33,351 nt of DNA from Azotobacter paspali (GCF_042434745.1 NZ_JBHLSS010000064.1), one strand, 5' to 3'; shown: positions 8,049-16,515, counted from the stretch's first letter. The notes: generated from the sequence alone by a model not told the origin. Made by a program: numbers and translations.

Positions 8049-8213
8049 TCTACAGGGGATTGGTGAAAATCCGTCGCATGACGGCCATTCGATGGGCGCG
8101 CGAACTCATTCGCGACCCGCACCGAGGGCGCGGCGAGCCGACATCGGCGAACCACAGGGCGGGTCGGTCGGGGATGAGTCTCTTTCTACGGGGAATTGGC
8201 GAAAATCCGGCGC
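8049..8213 (+). repeat. Two imperfect 29-bp direct repeats resembling a cobalamin-riboswitch segment
   Basis: TCTACAGGGGATTGGTGAAA at 8049 onward and TCTACGGGGAATTGGCGAAA at 8185 onward both continue AATCCG and match at 25 of 29 positions. The GGGAAnTGGTGAAAATCC pattern is similar to part of the conserved core of cobalamin riboswitches (GGGAAnnnGGTGAAAATCC). The second copy is followed by a GC stem around 8217-8241. No CCCGCnACTGT segment was found, so neither copy is a complete riboswitch. They lie between the IS110 tail and the sigma-factor gene. Confidence 0.35.
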
Positions 8214-8273
8214 GACTCCTGCTCGCCACGTGGCAGCAGGCAGGAAATCGTTCTGGCCGTTTCGGAAAAATAT

Positions 8274-8288
8274 TGAGAATATTTCTCA
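8274..8288. promoter_or_regulatory. Fur-box-like operator upstream of the FecI-type sigma gene
   Basis: TGAGAATATTTCTCA is a near-perfect 15-bp palindrome agreeing with the Fur 7-1-7 consensus TGATAATNATTATCA at 11 of 14 defined positions. It sits 66 bases before the sigma-factor start, in an AT-rich island. Iron repression of fecI-like genes by Fur is established in the family; its action at this site is inference. Confidence 0.6.
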
Positions 8289-8353
8289 TGATGACGGATC
8301 GCCTGCGTCGATCCGCTGCCGGTGCCCTGAAGAAGTCTGAGGAATGCCCGCTC

Positions 8354-8854
8354 ATGTCCACGGAGCGCGAACGCTTGTTGTCCGCTTTCATAGAGCACCG
8401 CGATGCCTTGCTTGGCTATCTCCGCCAGCGCTTCGGCAGTCCCAGCCTGGCGGAAGACCTGGTCCAGGAAACCTGGCTGCGCCTTGCCAGGCATACGCCG
8501 GAGCGGGATATCGTCAATCCGCGTGCCTACCTGTTCCGCATCGCCACCAATCTGGGAACCGATCATCTGCGGCATCAGAACATGGGGGTCGAAATCCAGG
8601 CCGAAGACGAGGAGATCGCCCAGGTGCCGGCCCAGGCCATGGACCCGGCGCGCGAGGTCCAGTCGCACGACGACCTCGAACACCTGCTAAAGGTCATCGA
8701 CAACCTGCCGCCGCGCTGCCGGGAAATCTTCATTCTCTGCCGGGTCGAAGGGCTCAGCCATGCGCAGATCGCCGAGCGCCTGAACATTTCCAAGAGCACG
8801 GTCGTCTCGCAGATGGTCAAGGCCCTGGCGCGGCTCGAACAGGCGATGGAATGA
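8354..8854 (+). CDS. FecI-family ECF RNA polymerase sigma factor
   Basis: 166 residues. Sigma region 2 is visible at about residues 10-70 (LLSAFIEHRDALLGYLRQRF, LAEDLVQETWLRLAR, NPRAYLFRIATNLGTDHLR). Region 4 is at about 110-160 (VIDNLPPRCREIFILCRVEG, LSHAQIAERLNISKSTVVSQ). This is an iron-starvation sigma of the FecI type, activated when the cognate TonB receptor signals through FecR. ATG 8354 has TGAGGA about 10 bases upstream. A Fur-box-like palindrome lies in its promoter. The next gene, FecR, overlaps it by ATGA, so the two are translationally coupled or nearly so. It looks intact. Confidence 0.92.
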   Translation: MSTERERLLSAFIEHRDALLGYLRQRFGSPSLAEDLVQETWLRLARHTPERDIVNPRAYLFRIATNLGTDHLRHQNMGVEIQAEDEEIAQVPAQAMDPAREVQSHDDLEHLLKVIDNLPPRCREIFILCRVEGLSHAQIAERLNISKSTVVSQMVKALARLEQAME

Positions 8855-9906
8855 ACCCATTAGACTGCTCGCCTCCGACGATCCAGGATAGCCAAGGCAT
8901 GACCGATACCCGGAACGACAACCTGCTCGAACAGGCCCTCGAATGGTGTGTCTTGCTGCAAGACCCGGACGCCGGTCCCGAGGAGCGCGCGGGTTTCGCC
9001 GCCTGGCTGGAGACCAGCGAAGCGCACCGACAGGCCTGGCGGCGGGCCGAGGAGGTCTGGCGACGCCTCGATCCGCTGGCGGAACGGCTGACGGACGGAG
9101 CCGGCCAGCCCCCGGATCGGCTCGCCGCCACGTCAGCCGTCGCGCCGGTCCGACCCCAGGCACCGAAGCCCGCATCCCGCCAAAGGACCCGGGCGCTCCG
9201 CGCCCTGGCAGCCATGCTCCTGCTCGGCGCGATCCTCGGCTGGCGCTACGATCCCGCCTGGCTGGCGGACTACCGCACCGCTATCGCCGAACAGCGGGAG
9301 TGGCGGCTGGAGGACGGTTCGCTGATCCGCCTGGCGCCCGACAGCGCGCTGGACGTGGATTACGGTACGGCGCGGCGGCGGATTCGCCTGTACCGCGGCG
9401 AAGCCTGGTTCCAGGTGGCCGCCGATCCGGCGCGGCCGTTCGTGGTCGAGTCGGCGAACGGCCATACGCAGGCATTGGGCACGGCGTTCGATATCCGCCG
9501 GCGTGGCGATCAGGTACGGGTACTGGTCAGCGAACACGGGGTCCAGGTCAGTCTGGATCGGCAACGGCAGCGCCTAGAGCAGGGGCAGGCGTTGACCTAT
9601 GACACCGATGGCTTCTCGCCGGTGAGAAACGTCGACGTGACCAACGAACTGGCCTGGCAGAACCAGCGGCTGGTCTTTCAGGATGCGCCCTTGGCGCAGG
9701 TGCTGGCTGAATTGCAGCGCTACATGCCGGGCCGCTTGCAATTGACCGATTCGGCACTGGGAAGCCTGTCGGTAACCGCCGTCTTCGACACGTGCCAGCC
9801 ACGGCAAGCCCTGGAGAGCCTTGCCGATGTACTGGCCCTGCGCCTGACCCGCATCGGTCCCTGGCTGACCCTGGTGCGTCCCGGCGAGACGCAGGGACAG
9901 CAATGA
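8851..9906 (+). CDS. FecR-family anti-sigma/signal-transfer protein
   Basis: 351 residues from ATG 8851, which overlaps the sigma stop; ATG 8899 (335 residues) is an alternative start that matches the usual N-terminus better. The cytoplasmic N-terminal DUF4880-like sigma-binding part is LLEQALEWCVLLQDPDAGPE and AHRQAWRRAEEVWRRL. One membrane segment follows a basic stretch (ALRALAAMLLLGAILGW, about residues 111-127). The periplasmic FecR domain has WRLEDGSLIRLAPDSALDV and LYRGEAWFQVAADPARPFVV. A C-terminal STN-like region follows (LAQVLAELQRYMPGRLQL). It receives the signal from the receptor in the periplasm and controls the FecI-type sigma. It appears intact and is well matched to its GC-rich surroundings. 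Confidence 0.92.
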   Translation: MNPLDCSPPTIQDSQGMTDTRNDNLLEQALEWCVLLQDPDAGPEERAGFAAWLETSEAHRQAWRRAEEVWRRLDPLAERLTDGAGQPPDRLAATSAVAPVRPQAPKPASRQRTRALRALAAMLLLGAILGWRYDPAWLADYRTAIAEQREWRLEDGSLIRLAPDSALDVDYGTARRRIRLYRGEAWFQVAADPARPFVVESANGHTQALGTAFDIRRRGDQVRVLVSEHGVQVSLDRQRQRLEQGQALTYDTDGFSPVRNVDVTNELAWQNQRLVFQDAPLAQVLAELQRYMPGRLQLTDSALGSLSVTAVFDTCQPRQALESLADVLALRLTRIGPWLTLVRPGETQGQQ

Positions 9907-9941
9907 TCCGGCCAACGTTCGTGGGCCGCTGAGGAACCGGC

Positions 9942-9965
9942 AAAAAAGTTTTCGACGCGCATCGT
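9942..9965 (+). promoter_or_regulatory. Possible ECF (iron-starvation) promoter before the TonB receptor
   Basis: An A-rich block (AAAAA, 9942-9946) followed by 16 bases and CGT (9963-9965) resembles the TAAAT-N16-CGT pattern of PvdS-type promoters. It lies about 70 bases before the receptor start, where a FecI-dependent promoter is expected. The match is short and the specificity of this sigma is unknown. Confidence 0.3.
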
Positions 9966-10034
9966 TGTAGTCGCGCATTGGCCCGTCCCCTATGTGATGC
10001 GAACAAGAAGAGTTCGCACTATGTCGACGGAGCA

Positions 10035-12471
10035 ATGTCCGAAATGCCTTACCCACCTCGCCGTTTTTCGCCGAAGCACCGCCTCGGCGCCCGTTTCCGA
10101 CCCCTGTTGCTGGCCAGTGCGATCGGCTGCGTACTGGCGGAAATCCCGTCCGTACAGGCCCAGCAGGAAACCACCGCCGAGCAGCAACGCAACTGGAACA
10201 TCCCCGCCCAATCGCTTAGTGCCGCGCTGGTGAGCTGGTCGCAGATCAGCGGCGTGCAACTGTTCGCCGATACCGAACTGACCCGAAACCTCGTCTCGAC
10301 CGCCGTCAGCGGCCGCTACGACGCCGCCGAAGCCCTGACACTCCTGCTATCCGGTACTGGCCTATTCGCGCATTTCCTCGCGCCGGATCGGGTGACACTG
10401 GTCAAGTCGGTCGAGCAGCAGGGAGCGATGGCCCTGGATGCCATGCGAATAGAGGACAACTCCCTTGGCACTATTACCGAAAATACGAAATCATATACTC
10501 CTGGGACTATCGCATCTGCTACCAGACTAGTGTTGACACCTCGCGAGACACCACAAACTGTCACTGTAATCACACGTCAGCACATGGATGATTTCAATTT
10601 AACTAATTTGACAAAAGTCATGGAGCATACGCCAGGGATAACAGTAAGGCAGACCGATAGTGATCGCACCAACTATATGGCTAGAGGATTCACCATTACG
10701 AACTATCAATATGACGGCATTCCAATCATCCGTACCGGGCAGTTTCCTGCCGGACAAGATCATGCCGATACAATTGCTTATGATCGTGTTGAGGTTATTA
10801 AAGGTGCAAGTGGAGTAACTACTGGGGCTGGAGGTCCAGGCGCAACTTTAAATATGATACGAAAAAAAGCCTACTAACCATTTTTTTGGACACGCCACTG
10901 CTGAAGCGGGATCTTGGGATAATTACCGAACTGAATGGGATATTGGCGGCCCATTGGATAGTAATGGTATTGTTCGTGGACGAGTCGTTGGAGCCTTCCA
11001 AGACAGAAACTCTTTCTTGGATCGATACAAACGTCGATCCAATGCCTATTATGGGATTCTGGAGGTTGATATTTCACCGGAAACCATGCTGACTTTTGGT
11101 GCTGATTACACCAAGATCATACCAACGGGCTCCAATTGGAATGGTATAGATATTTTTGATAGCCACAATAACGAGATTCGTTTGCCTCGATCATTTAACA
11201 CTGCTGCGGATTGGTCTCGTAATGAGGCATATGCAAACTCATTTTTTACTCAAGTTGATCATTATTTCGCCAATGACTGGACTGCTAGAGCATATTATAC
11301 TTATCAAGTAAATGGGTATCATAGCAAGACCGGATCAGCATCTGCAAGTTATTATCCTCCAAACGTAGACGATGGCAATTCAACCAGGCTTGTCTCCGGG
11401 GAGTACCGAGGTAAAACTAAAACTCATGCTTTAGAGCTATATGCCTCTGGGCCTTTTTATTTATTTGGTCGTGAACATAGCTTGGTTGTGGGAGGCAGTG
11501 CTTACCGTAATCATTTTAAGGGCAAGAATTTTCATACCGTTTATACACCTATAGATAATTATTATACATGGGGAGGGGATATACAAAGACCTGACTGGGG
11601 AGGTATTGCTTCGCGTGCTGATAGTCTCACCAATCAACGAGCCATATATACTACAATGAGATTTAAACCAACCGATAAGCTTTCATTTATGATAGGAGGA
11701 CGAGTCACTGATTACCACTTAACACGAGATACTAACTCTCGCGAAAGTGGCAAGGTTATTCCTTATGCCGGACTAACATATGATATTGATGATAATTTTT
11801 CCATATATGCTAGCTATACTAGCATTTTCATGCCATCAACCTATCGAGATGTAAATGGCAAAACACTCGAGCCAGACGAAGGCGATAGTTATGAAGGAGG
11901 AATCAAAGGTGAATGGTTTAATGGGCGCCTGAATGCCAGTTTGGCTTATTTTGAAATTCGCGAAGAAGATAGGCTTGAGTATGCAGGATATAGCCTTGAA
12001 CGTAACGAGTATTTTTATGAGGGGGTCAAAGCAAAAACGAAGGGTATTGAACTGGAGGTTTCTGGAGAGATTACTCCGAATTGGAGCATACAAGCAGGCT
12101 ATACTCATAAAACTATTCGACGGGATGAAGATAACTACAAGCTTTCAACTGATGAGCCCGAGCATCTATTTAAAATTTATACTTCCTATCGCCTTCCAGG
12201 TCGGCTGAGTGATTTTACTATTGGTGGAGGGGCCAGCTACCAAGGTACCACATGGAGGGATAATGTATCTCGCAATCAAATACAATATCGCCAAGAAGCA
12301 TATTGGCTAGTAAATTTGATGGGCAAATATCAGGTCACCGACAATATATCGGCAACACTTAACATAAATAATCTATTTGACAAATATTACTACAACAATA
12401 TTGGGTTTAGAGCTACAAGAGCATATGGCGAGCCTCGCAACATGATGCTGACCACTCGGTGGGATTTTTAA
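10035..12471 (+). pseudogene. TonB-dependent siderophore receptor with STN signalling domain; frameshift at an A7 run
   Basis: About 812 codons. The order is a signal peptide ending around VQAQQ, an STN signalling domain (NIPAQSLSAALVSWSQISGV, about residues 51-105), a TonB-box region, a plug (TPRETPQTVTVITRQHMDDF, IAYDRVEVIKGASGVTTGAG) and a 22-strand barrel ending in Phe (LTTRWDF). The frame breaks at A7 (10862-10868). Removing one A restores RKKPTNHFFGHATAEAGSWD and continuity to 12471; as written, translation ends at 10875-10877. The signal peptide and STN domain are GC-rich like the neighbours. From about 10445 to the end the DNA is AT-rich (one line of 60 counted by hand: 35% GC at 11521 against 65% at 10261). 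The STN domain pairs with the FecIR genes upstream, so this was a signalling receptor of the FpvA/FecA kind. ATG 10035 is chosen over TTG 9978; its Shine-Dalgarno spacing is poor. Confidence 0.9.
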
Positions 12472-12549
12472 AGAGCATCAAACGACTTATCCATTGTCGG
12501 CCATGAAGCACTTCGAGCCCTATTCTCGCTGGAAGCATATCCGTTCCCT

Positions 12550-12576
12550 GAAGCCCATCTCCCCTTGACGGGCTTC
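12550..12576 (+). terminator. Possible terminator hairpin after the receptor gene
   Basis: GAAGCCC (12550-12556) pairs with GGGCTTC (12570-12576) across a 13-base loop and is followed by GATTTCG. The stem is only 7 bp and the T-run is short, so it may be a weak terminator. No gene is recognised between 12472 and 12770. Confidence 0.3.
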
Positions 12577-12770
12577 GATTTCGAGGCGGGTCCATATGGA
12601 TGCGACGAGAAAAGGTCGATCTTATGAAGCGCTCCATTTTGACCAGATTGCTTCTGGAGCGAACGAAAACTCGCTGGCTCGACGTTCCGGGACGAATACT
12701 TGCCGGCCCGCGCCGCAGGCCGGATAGAGGACCGGCACCCATTCTGCGCGCCGGCATGTTTGCCCCTTGA

Positions 12771-12910
12771 GGGCACCTCTAAAAACTACCTGCGTGCTCA
12801 TCGCTGCGTTAAAAACAGGCTCAAAATGCTCATTTACAGCGCGTAAACTCCGCTTTTTCGCCTGTTTTTGCCTTGCGCTGACTGCCTCGCCTACGTTTTT
12901 AGAGGTGCCC
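12771..12910. mobile_element. 140-bp MITE with IS5-type terminal inverted repeats
   Basis: The element begins GGGCACCTCTAAAAAC and ends with the exact reverse complement GTTTTTAGAGGTGCCC. It is flanked by a direct repeat TTGA (12767-12770 and 12911-12914), consistent with a 4-bp target duplication. Inside are a second inverted pair (AAAAACAGGC and GCCTGTTTTT) and no coding sequence. The same terminal sequence bounds two transposase-bearing copies in this window (17933-18265 and from 33119). It is therefore a non-autonomous derivative mobilised by that IS5-type transposase. Confidence 0.85.
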
Positions 12911-12936
12911 TTGAGTCCGGGGGCCATCTCGAAGGC

Positions 12937-15669
12937 CTAAGTATTGTCGCCAGGCTGAGTGCCGCCGGGTTTGTGCGGCCGGCGCGGTTTGACGGTTCGT
13001 TGTGCCGTTGTGCGCTTGGTCGCGGTGGTTTTGGCCGGGGGCTTTCCGCTGCCGGCCGGCGCGACCTCGGCGCTGGGCGGGGCTTCCGGCGGCTCGCTGA
13101 TCACGGTGTCGGCGTGCGGCTTGGGCGCTGTCTCCGCCGGGCTGGTTTCGGCCGGTGCCTGACCAGCGGGGTCGGCCGGCGCGGCAATCGGTTCGGGCGC
13201 CGCGGCCTTGGGGGCCGCCGCCGTTTCCGTGGGCTCGGGGACGACGGTCGGGATCGGTTCGATCAGTGCCTCCTGCCGTTTGGCCGGAACGGCAACGCTC
13301 TCGGCTGCGGGACGGATCTTCGGCTCGGCGGTCGGCGGCGTGCTTTCCGGGAGCGCGGCCGCATCCGCCTCGGCGGGTTGCTCGGCCGTGGTGGGGGATT
13401 CCAGGCGCAGCAGGGCGAATTCCGCCGTCGGCAGCTCCAGCACCTCGAACAACTGGCGCCAGAGCGCGCCCAGCGGGCCGTCGCTGCGCTGCCAGCCGGG
13501 CTCGATGTTCTGCACCTCGGTGAGGATACGTTGGCGTATGCCGATATCGGGCAGCAATTCGGGCAGCGTCTGTAGGCTCTCCTCGGGATAGGCGAACACC
13601 AGCAGGTTCTGCTGGCGGGTGATTTCCCGCAGGGTGGCGACGTCCGGGATGTGCGGGTCGGCGTAGGCCCGGCGGCGGTAATCCTTGACGATGCCTTCCA
13701 GCATGGCCTTGTCCAGCCGGCCGCTGGCTCTGGCGAGCAGTAGCAGGATGCGGATCGCCGCTTCCCGCACGCCGCCCTGTGGCAAGGCGGCGTACAGGCG
13801 TTCGAGGAGGGTCCGTTCCCGCTCGCTGGCGAACTTCTCGGCCGCGCTGGTGCGCTGGCCGCCGGCAAGGGTGCTGAACCAGCCATAGAGCGTATGGAAG
13901 GCCAGCTCCTGGCTGGCGTCGCGCAGGTCGCGCCAGGTATCGAGGGTGTTCTCGACGCTGTCGGAGAAGAATTCCTGCCAGGCCAGCAAGGGGTTGTCGG
14001 GGCGCGCCGGATTGCGTCGCCGGCGGGCCAGTTCGGCCGTGCCGGACAGCCACCAGGTCGCCGGATTCAAGCTGCTCCAGAGCTGCCGCTGCAGGTGGAA
14101 AGGATGGTGCTCGCGCAACTGCTCGGCGACCGGTTCGTTGATCGCCCGGCTCAGCCAGGGACGCACTGTCCAGTCGTAGAAGGTGCTGCTGATCGCCGAG
14201 ACGCGGTCGACCAGCTCGAATTCCCGTTCGTCGTCGTGGCCGTCGTCCTCGGCGAGGATGTCGGCGATCCGCCGCGACTCGAAGTGCACCTGGTAGGACT
14301 GGGTGCCGCCGTCGGGATGCGGCACTTCGTCGATGATCAGCTCGAAGAGGCCGGGCGGCAGGGCCTTGATCGCGTCGATGGCGCCGATCAGTTGGCGGTG
14401 CTCGCGGCGCGCCACCTGGCCGGAGACGAAGATGCCCAGGTGGCCGGCGCTGGCGTGCTTGAGGTAGATGATGGTGCGCCCGGACGAATGCAGCGCCAAG
14501 TCGGTCGGATAGAGGTCGGCGATCCAGTTCAGGGCCTGCTGCGGCGGGGTGATGTTGTCGCCGTAGGAGCAGAACACCACTACCGGCGCCTCGATCTTGC
14601 GCAGGTCGGTGAGGGTGTTCTGGCCGCCGGTCAGGCGGTTGCCGATGAAAAGTTCGTCGACGATGGTCTCGATCTCCTCACTGTTGAACAGGTTGGGGCT
14701 GCCCCACCAGCGCTCGAAATCGAGGAAGCGTTGCGCTTCGCTGTCCACGTTGGCGAAAAGATCGTAGTACTTGCGCCACAGGGAATGGGCCGGATCGAGG
14801 TTCTCGAAGTTGTTGACCAACCAGGTGCCGTCGAAGCGGCCGTTGCCGAGGTCGCTGCCCAGGCGGGTCATCCAGGCGCCGCCGAGCAGGCCGCCGGCGT
14901 AGCGCATGGGATTGCGGCCGTTGACCCCGGCCCAGTAGGACAGCGGGGCGCCGACCACGATCAGCAGCCCCGGCAGTTCCGGGCGCAGCGCCGCCAGTCC
15001 CATGAGCGCCCAGCCGGCTTGGCAGTTGCCGATCAGCACCGGCTTGCCGGCATGGGCGTGGCGCTCGCTGACCAGTTCGATGAAGCGCGCCTCGGCAAGG
15101 GCGATGTCATTCAGCGTCTGGCCCGGTTCCGAGCTGTGGCTGAAGGAGATGAAGTAAGTCGGGTGCCCGGCGCGCAGGCTTTCGCCGATCTCCGAGTCCT
15201 CCTTGAAGCCGCCGATGCCGGCGCCGTGGCCGCCGCGCGGGTCGATGACGATCACTGGCGGCAGGGAGGGGTCAGTCGTCTGGTTCGGACCGGGCAGGAT
15301 ATGCAGCAGCGAATAGTTCACCGGGGCCGGCAGATCGCGGCCGTCGAGCAGCAGTTCGTAGTCGAACTTGAGCAATACCGGGTAGCCGGCGTGGCGATGT
15401 TCGAGGGTGCCGTCGGCGCGCCGGCGCAGGGTGTCGCAGAACAGCAGGGTGCGTTGGTTGAAGTCGCTCAGGTAGTCGAGCCAGTCGCCGGGGCCGATCT
15501 GGCGCGTGGCGCAGGCGGCCAGTTTCTGCAGCGATTTTTCCTGGCGTCGCCGGATACCGTCCTGCAAGTTGTCCGCCTGCAGCTTCTGTAGCTTGCCGAT
15601 ATGCTGGACGTAGTTGTGGAAAGAGGAGAAGCAGTCCTCCTGCTGCGCAAAAAAAGTCTCCTGGCTCAT
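12937..15669 (-). CDS. DUF3141 protein, PHA synthase/depolymerase-like alpha/beta hydrolase
   Basis: 910 residues. The central domain (about 100-470) is a DUF3141 alpha/beta hydrolase related to polyhydroxyalkanoate synthases. The nucleophile elbow is GNCQAGW with Cys at residue 216, in the manner of the PhaC lipase-like box. Downstream, VVVFCSYGDNITPPQQALNW holds the Asp region and LKHASAGHLGIFVSG the His. A helical C-terminal half follows. The last about 120 residues are Ala/Pro/Glu-rich and end in a basic Lys/Arg/Thr tail like the histone-like tails of PhaF proteins. ATG 15669 (MSQETFFAQQ) is chosen because GAGGGTG lies just upstream and homology starts there; the open frame extends further back to 15822. 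The gene is divergent from the phasin, so a role at PHA granules is likely. Whether it is a synthase, hydrolase or neither is not known. Confidence 0.85.
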   Translation of the reverse strand: MSQETFFAQQEDCFSSFHNYVQHIGKLQKLQADNLQDGIRRRQEKSLQKLAACATRQIGPGDWLDYLSDFNQRTLLFCDTLRRRADGTLEHRHAGYPVLLKFDYELLLDGRDLPAPVNYSLLHILPGPNQTTDPSLPPVIVIDPRGGHGAGIGGFKEDSEIGESLRAGHPTYFISFSHSSEPGQTLNDIALAEARFIELVSERHAHAGKPVLIGNCQAGWALMGLAALRPELPGLLIVVGAPLSYWAGVNGRNPMRYAGGLLGGAWMTRLGSDLGNGRFDGTWLVNNFENLDPAHSLWRKYYDLFANVDSEAQRFLDFERWWGSPNLFNSEEIETIVDELFIGNRLTGGQNTLTDLRKIEAPVVVFCSYGDNITPPQQALNWIADLYPTDLALHSSGRTIIYLKHASAGHLGIFVSGQVARREHRQLIGAIDAIKALPPGLFELIIDEVPHPDGGTQSYQVHFESRRIADILAEDDGHDDEREFELVDRVSAISSTFYDWTVRPWLSRAINEPVAEQLREHHPFHLQRQLWSSLNPATWWLSGTAELARRRRNPARPDNPLLAWQEFFSDSVENTLDTWRDLRDASQELAFHTLYGWFSTLAGGQRTSAAEKFASERERTLLERLYAALPQGGVREAAIRILLLLARASGRLDKAMLEGIVKDYRRRAYADPHIPDVATLREITRQQNLLVFAYPEESLQTLPELLPDIGIRQRILTEVQNIEPGWQRSDGPLGALWRQLFEVLELPTAEFALLRLESPTTAEQPAEADAAALPESTPPTAEPKIRPAAESVAVPAKRQEALIEPIPTVVPEPTETAAAPKAAAPEPIAAPADPAGQAPAETSPAETAPKPHADTVISEPPEAPPSAEVAPAGSGKPPAKTTATKRTTAQRTVKPRRPHKPGGTQPGDNT
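15641..15650. promoter_or_regulatory. Second PhaR/PhbF-like half-palindrome inside the DUF3141 start
   Basis: TGCTGCGCAA fits TGC-N3-GCAA, the core of the PhbF consensus, and lies within codons 7-10 of the DUF3141 gene. It is followed by an A-run, as at the main site 170 bp away. Because it is inside coding sequence it may be coincidental. Confidence 0.3.
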
Positions 15670-15806
15670 GATCACCCTCTTCGTGCTGGAGTAAGGCCAA
15701 ACGGTGCGCTCCTCCGGAAGAAGCCAGCGGATTCGGATCCGTGGGTCATGGAGGCTCGGGGACAATGGCTCGTTTCTTATAGCGGAGGGTACAGGATGGA
15801 GCAAAC

Positions 15807-15827
15807 TTTTTTTGCAACGCAAAAAAA
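15807..15827. promoter_or_regulatory. PhaR/PhbF-like operator between the DUF3141 and phasin genes
   Basis: TTTTTTTGC (15807-15815) and GCAAAAAAA (15819-15827) form a perfect 9-bp inverted repeat around AAC. The core TGCAACGCAA matches the TGC-N3-GCAA pattern reported for PhbF/PhaR repressors that leave DNA to bind PHA granules. It lies in the divergent promoter region of two PHA-related genes, 101 bases before the phasin start. The regulator gene itself is not in the window. Confidence 0.65.
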
Positions 15828-15927
15828 TTATGCGGCGAGATATCTGGGAACGTCATAATGCACCGGACGGTCTGCCGCGGTCCGGCGCGTCTGGCCGACC
15901 CGGTCGTTGCCTTTGGGAGATTGAGAC

Positions 15928-16467
15928 ATGTCCAGCTTTGATTCGAATGTGTTCCAGAAAGGCGTGCCGTCCGGTCTGGAGACCGTACGGCACCTCGGCG
16001 AAGGGGTGATCGAGGGCAGCGAGCGGCTCGTCCGGTTGCAGTTCCAGGCATTGCACACGGCCAGCGACCTGTTCTTCGCCAACTGGCGGTGGTTGCTTGC
16101 GGCGCCCGGCACGCGGGCGCCCGTCGAGTTGTCGCCGGCGGCCCAAGCGGTGCGGATGCTGGAGTATGGGCGACAGGCTCAGGAAGTAGCGGCAGCGAGT
16201 CAGAGGGTCTTGCTCAATCTGGCCCGGCGGCAGATGGACATCGGAACCCGACAGATGCACGGCATGGTCGCAGAGGTGGCGAGGAACGCGCCGTCCGACG
16301 CCAAGCCCCTGGTGAACGCCCTGCAGGCCACGGCGAAGCAGATCGACTGCTTGTACGGGCGCGGGTTGGAGGTCGCCGGGCGGGGACTGGCGCAGGCCGA
16401 CGACGCGGTCCGCGCGACCCGCGAGGCCGGTAGCGCCGCCGCTGGCGCGCTCGAACCCAGGGAGTGA
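15928..16467 (+). CDS. Phasin family protein (PHA granule coat)
   Basis: 179 residues, mostly amphipathic helix without a signal peptide. Typical phasin segments are FDSNVFQKGVPSGLETVRH, GSERLVRLQFQALHTASDLF, and VRMLEYGRQAQEVAAASQRV. The C-terminal third is an Ala-rich helical region. Phasins coat polyhydroxyalkanoate granules and set their size and number. GGGAGA lies about 10 bases before ATG 15928. The gene is divergent from the DUF3141 gene across a PhaR/PhbF-like palindrome, which is the usual control for phasins. No phaC, phaA or phaB gene is in the window. Confidence 0.85.
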   Translation: MSSFDSNVFQKGVPSGLETVRHLGEGVIEGSERLVRLQFQALHTASDLFFANWRWLLAAPGTRAPVELSPAAQAVRMLEYGRQAQEVAAASQRVLLNLARRQMDIGTRQMHGMVAEVARNAPSDAKPLVNALQATAKQIDCLYGRGLEVAGRGLAQADDAVRATREAGSAAAGALEPRE

Positions 16468-16515
16468 CGGGACCGGGTTCCGCGGGGGGCTTCGTGGCGG
16501 CCTGTCGCCTTTGCG

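Noticed and set aside
10862..10870. Programmed ribosomal frameshift in the TonB receptor
   Set aside because: The classic A-AAA-AAG slip gives a -1 change, but restoring the frame needs +1 (one base fewer). No such programmed event is known in this family, so a lesion or slippage run is preferred.
12624..12770. Small frame MKRSILTRLLLERTKTRWLD after the receptor gene
   Set aside because: No usable ribosome site or family resemblance; it ends at the MITE border and was not supported as a gene.
13894..15591. 565-codon plus-strand open frame
   Set aside because: Antisense to the DUF3141 gene, whose catalytic motifs are clear; no resemblance to any family.
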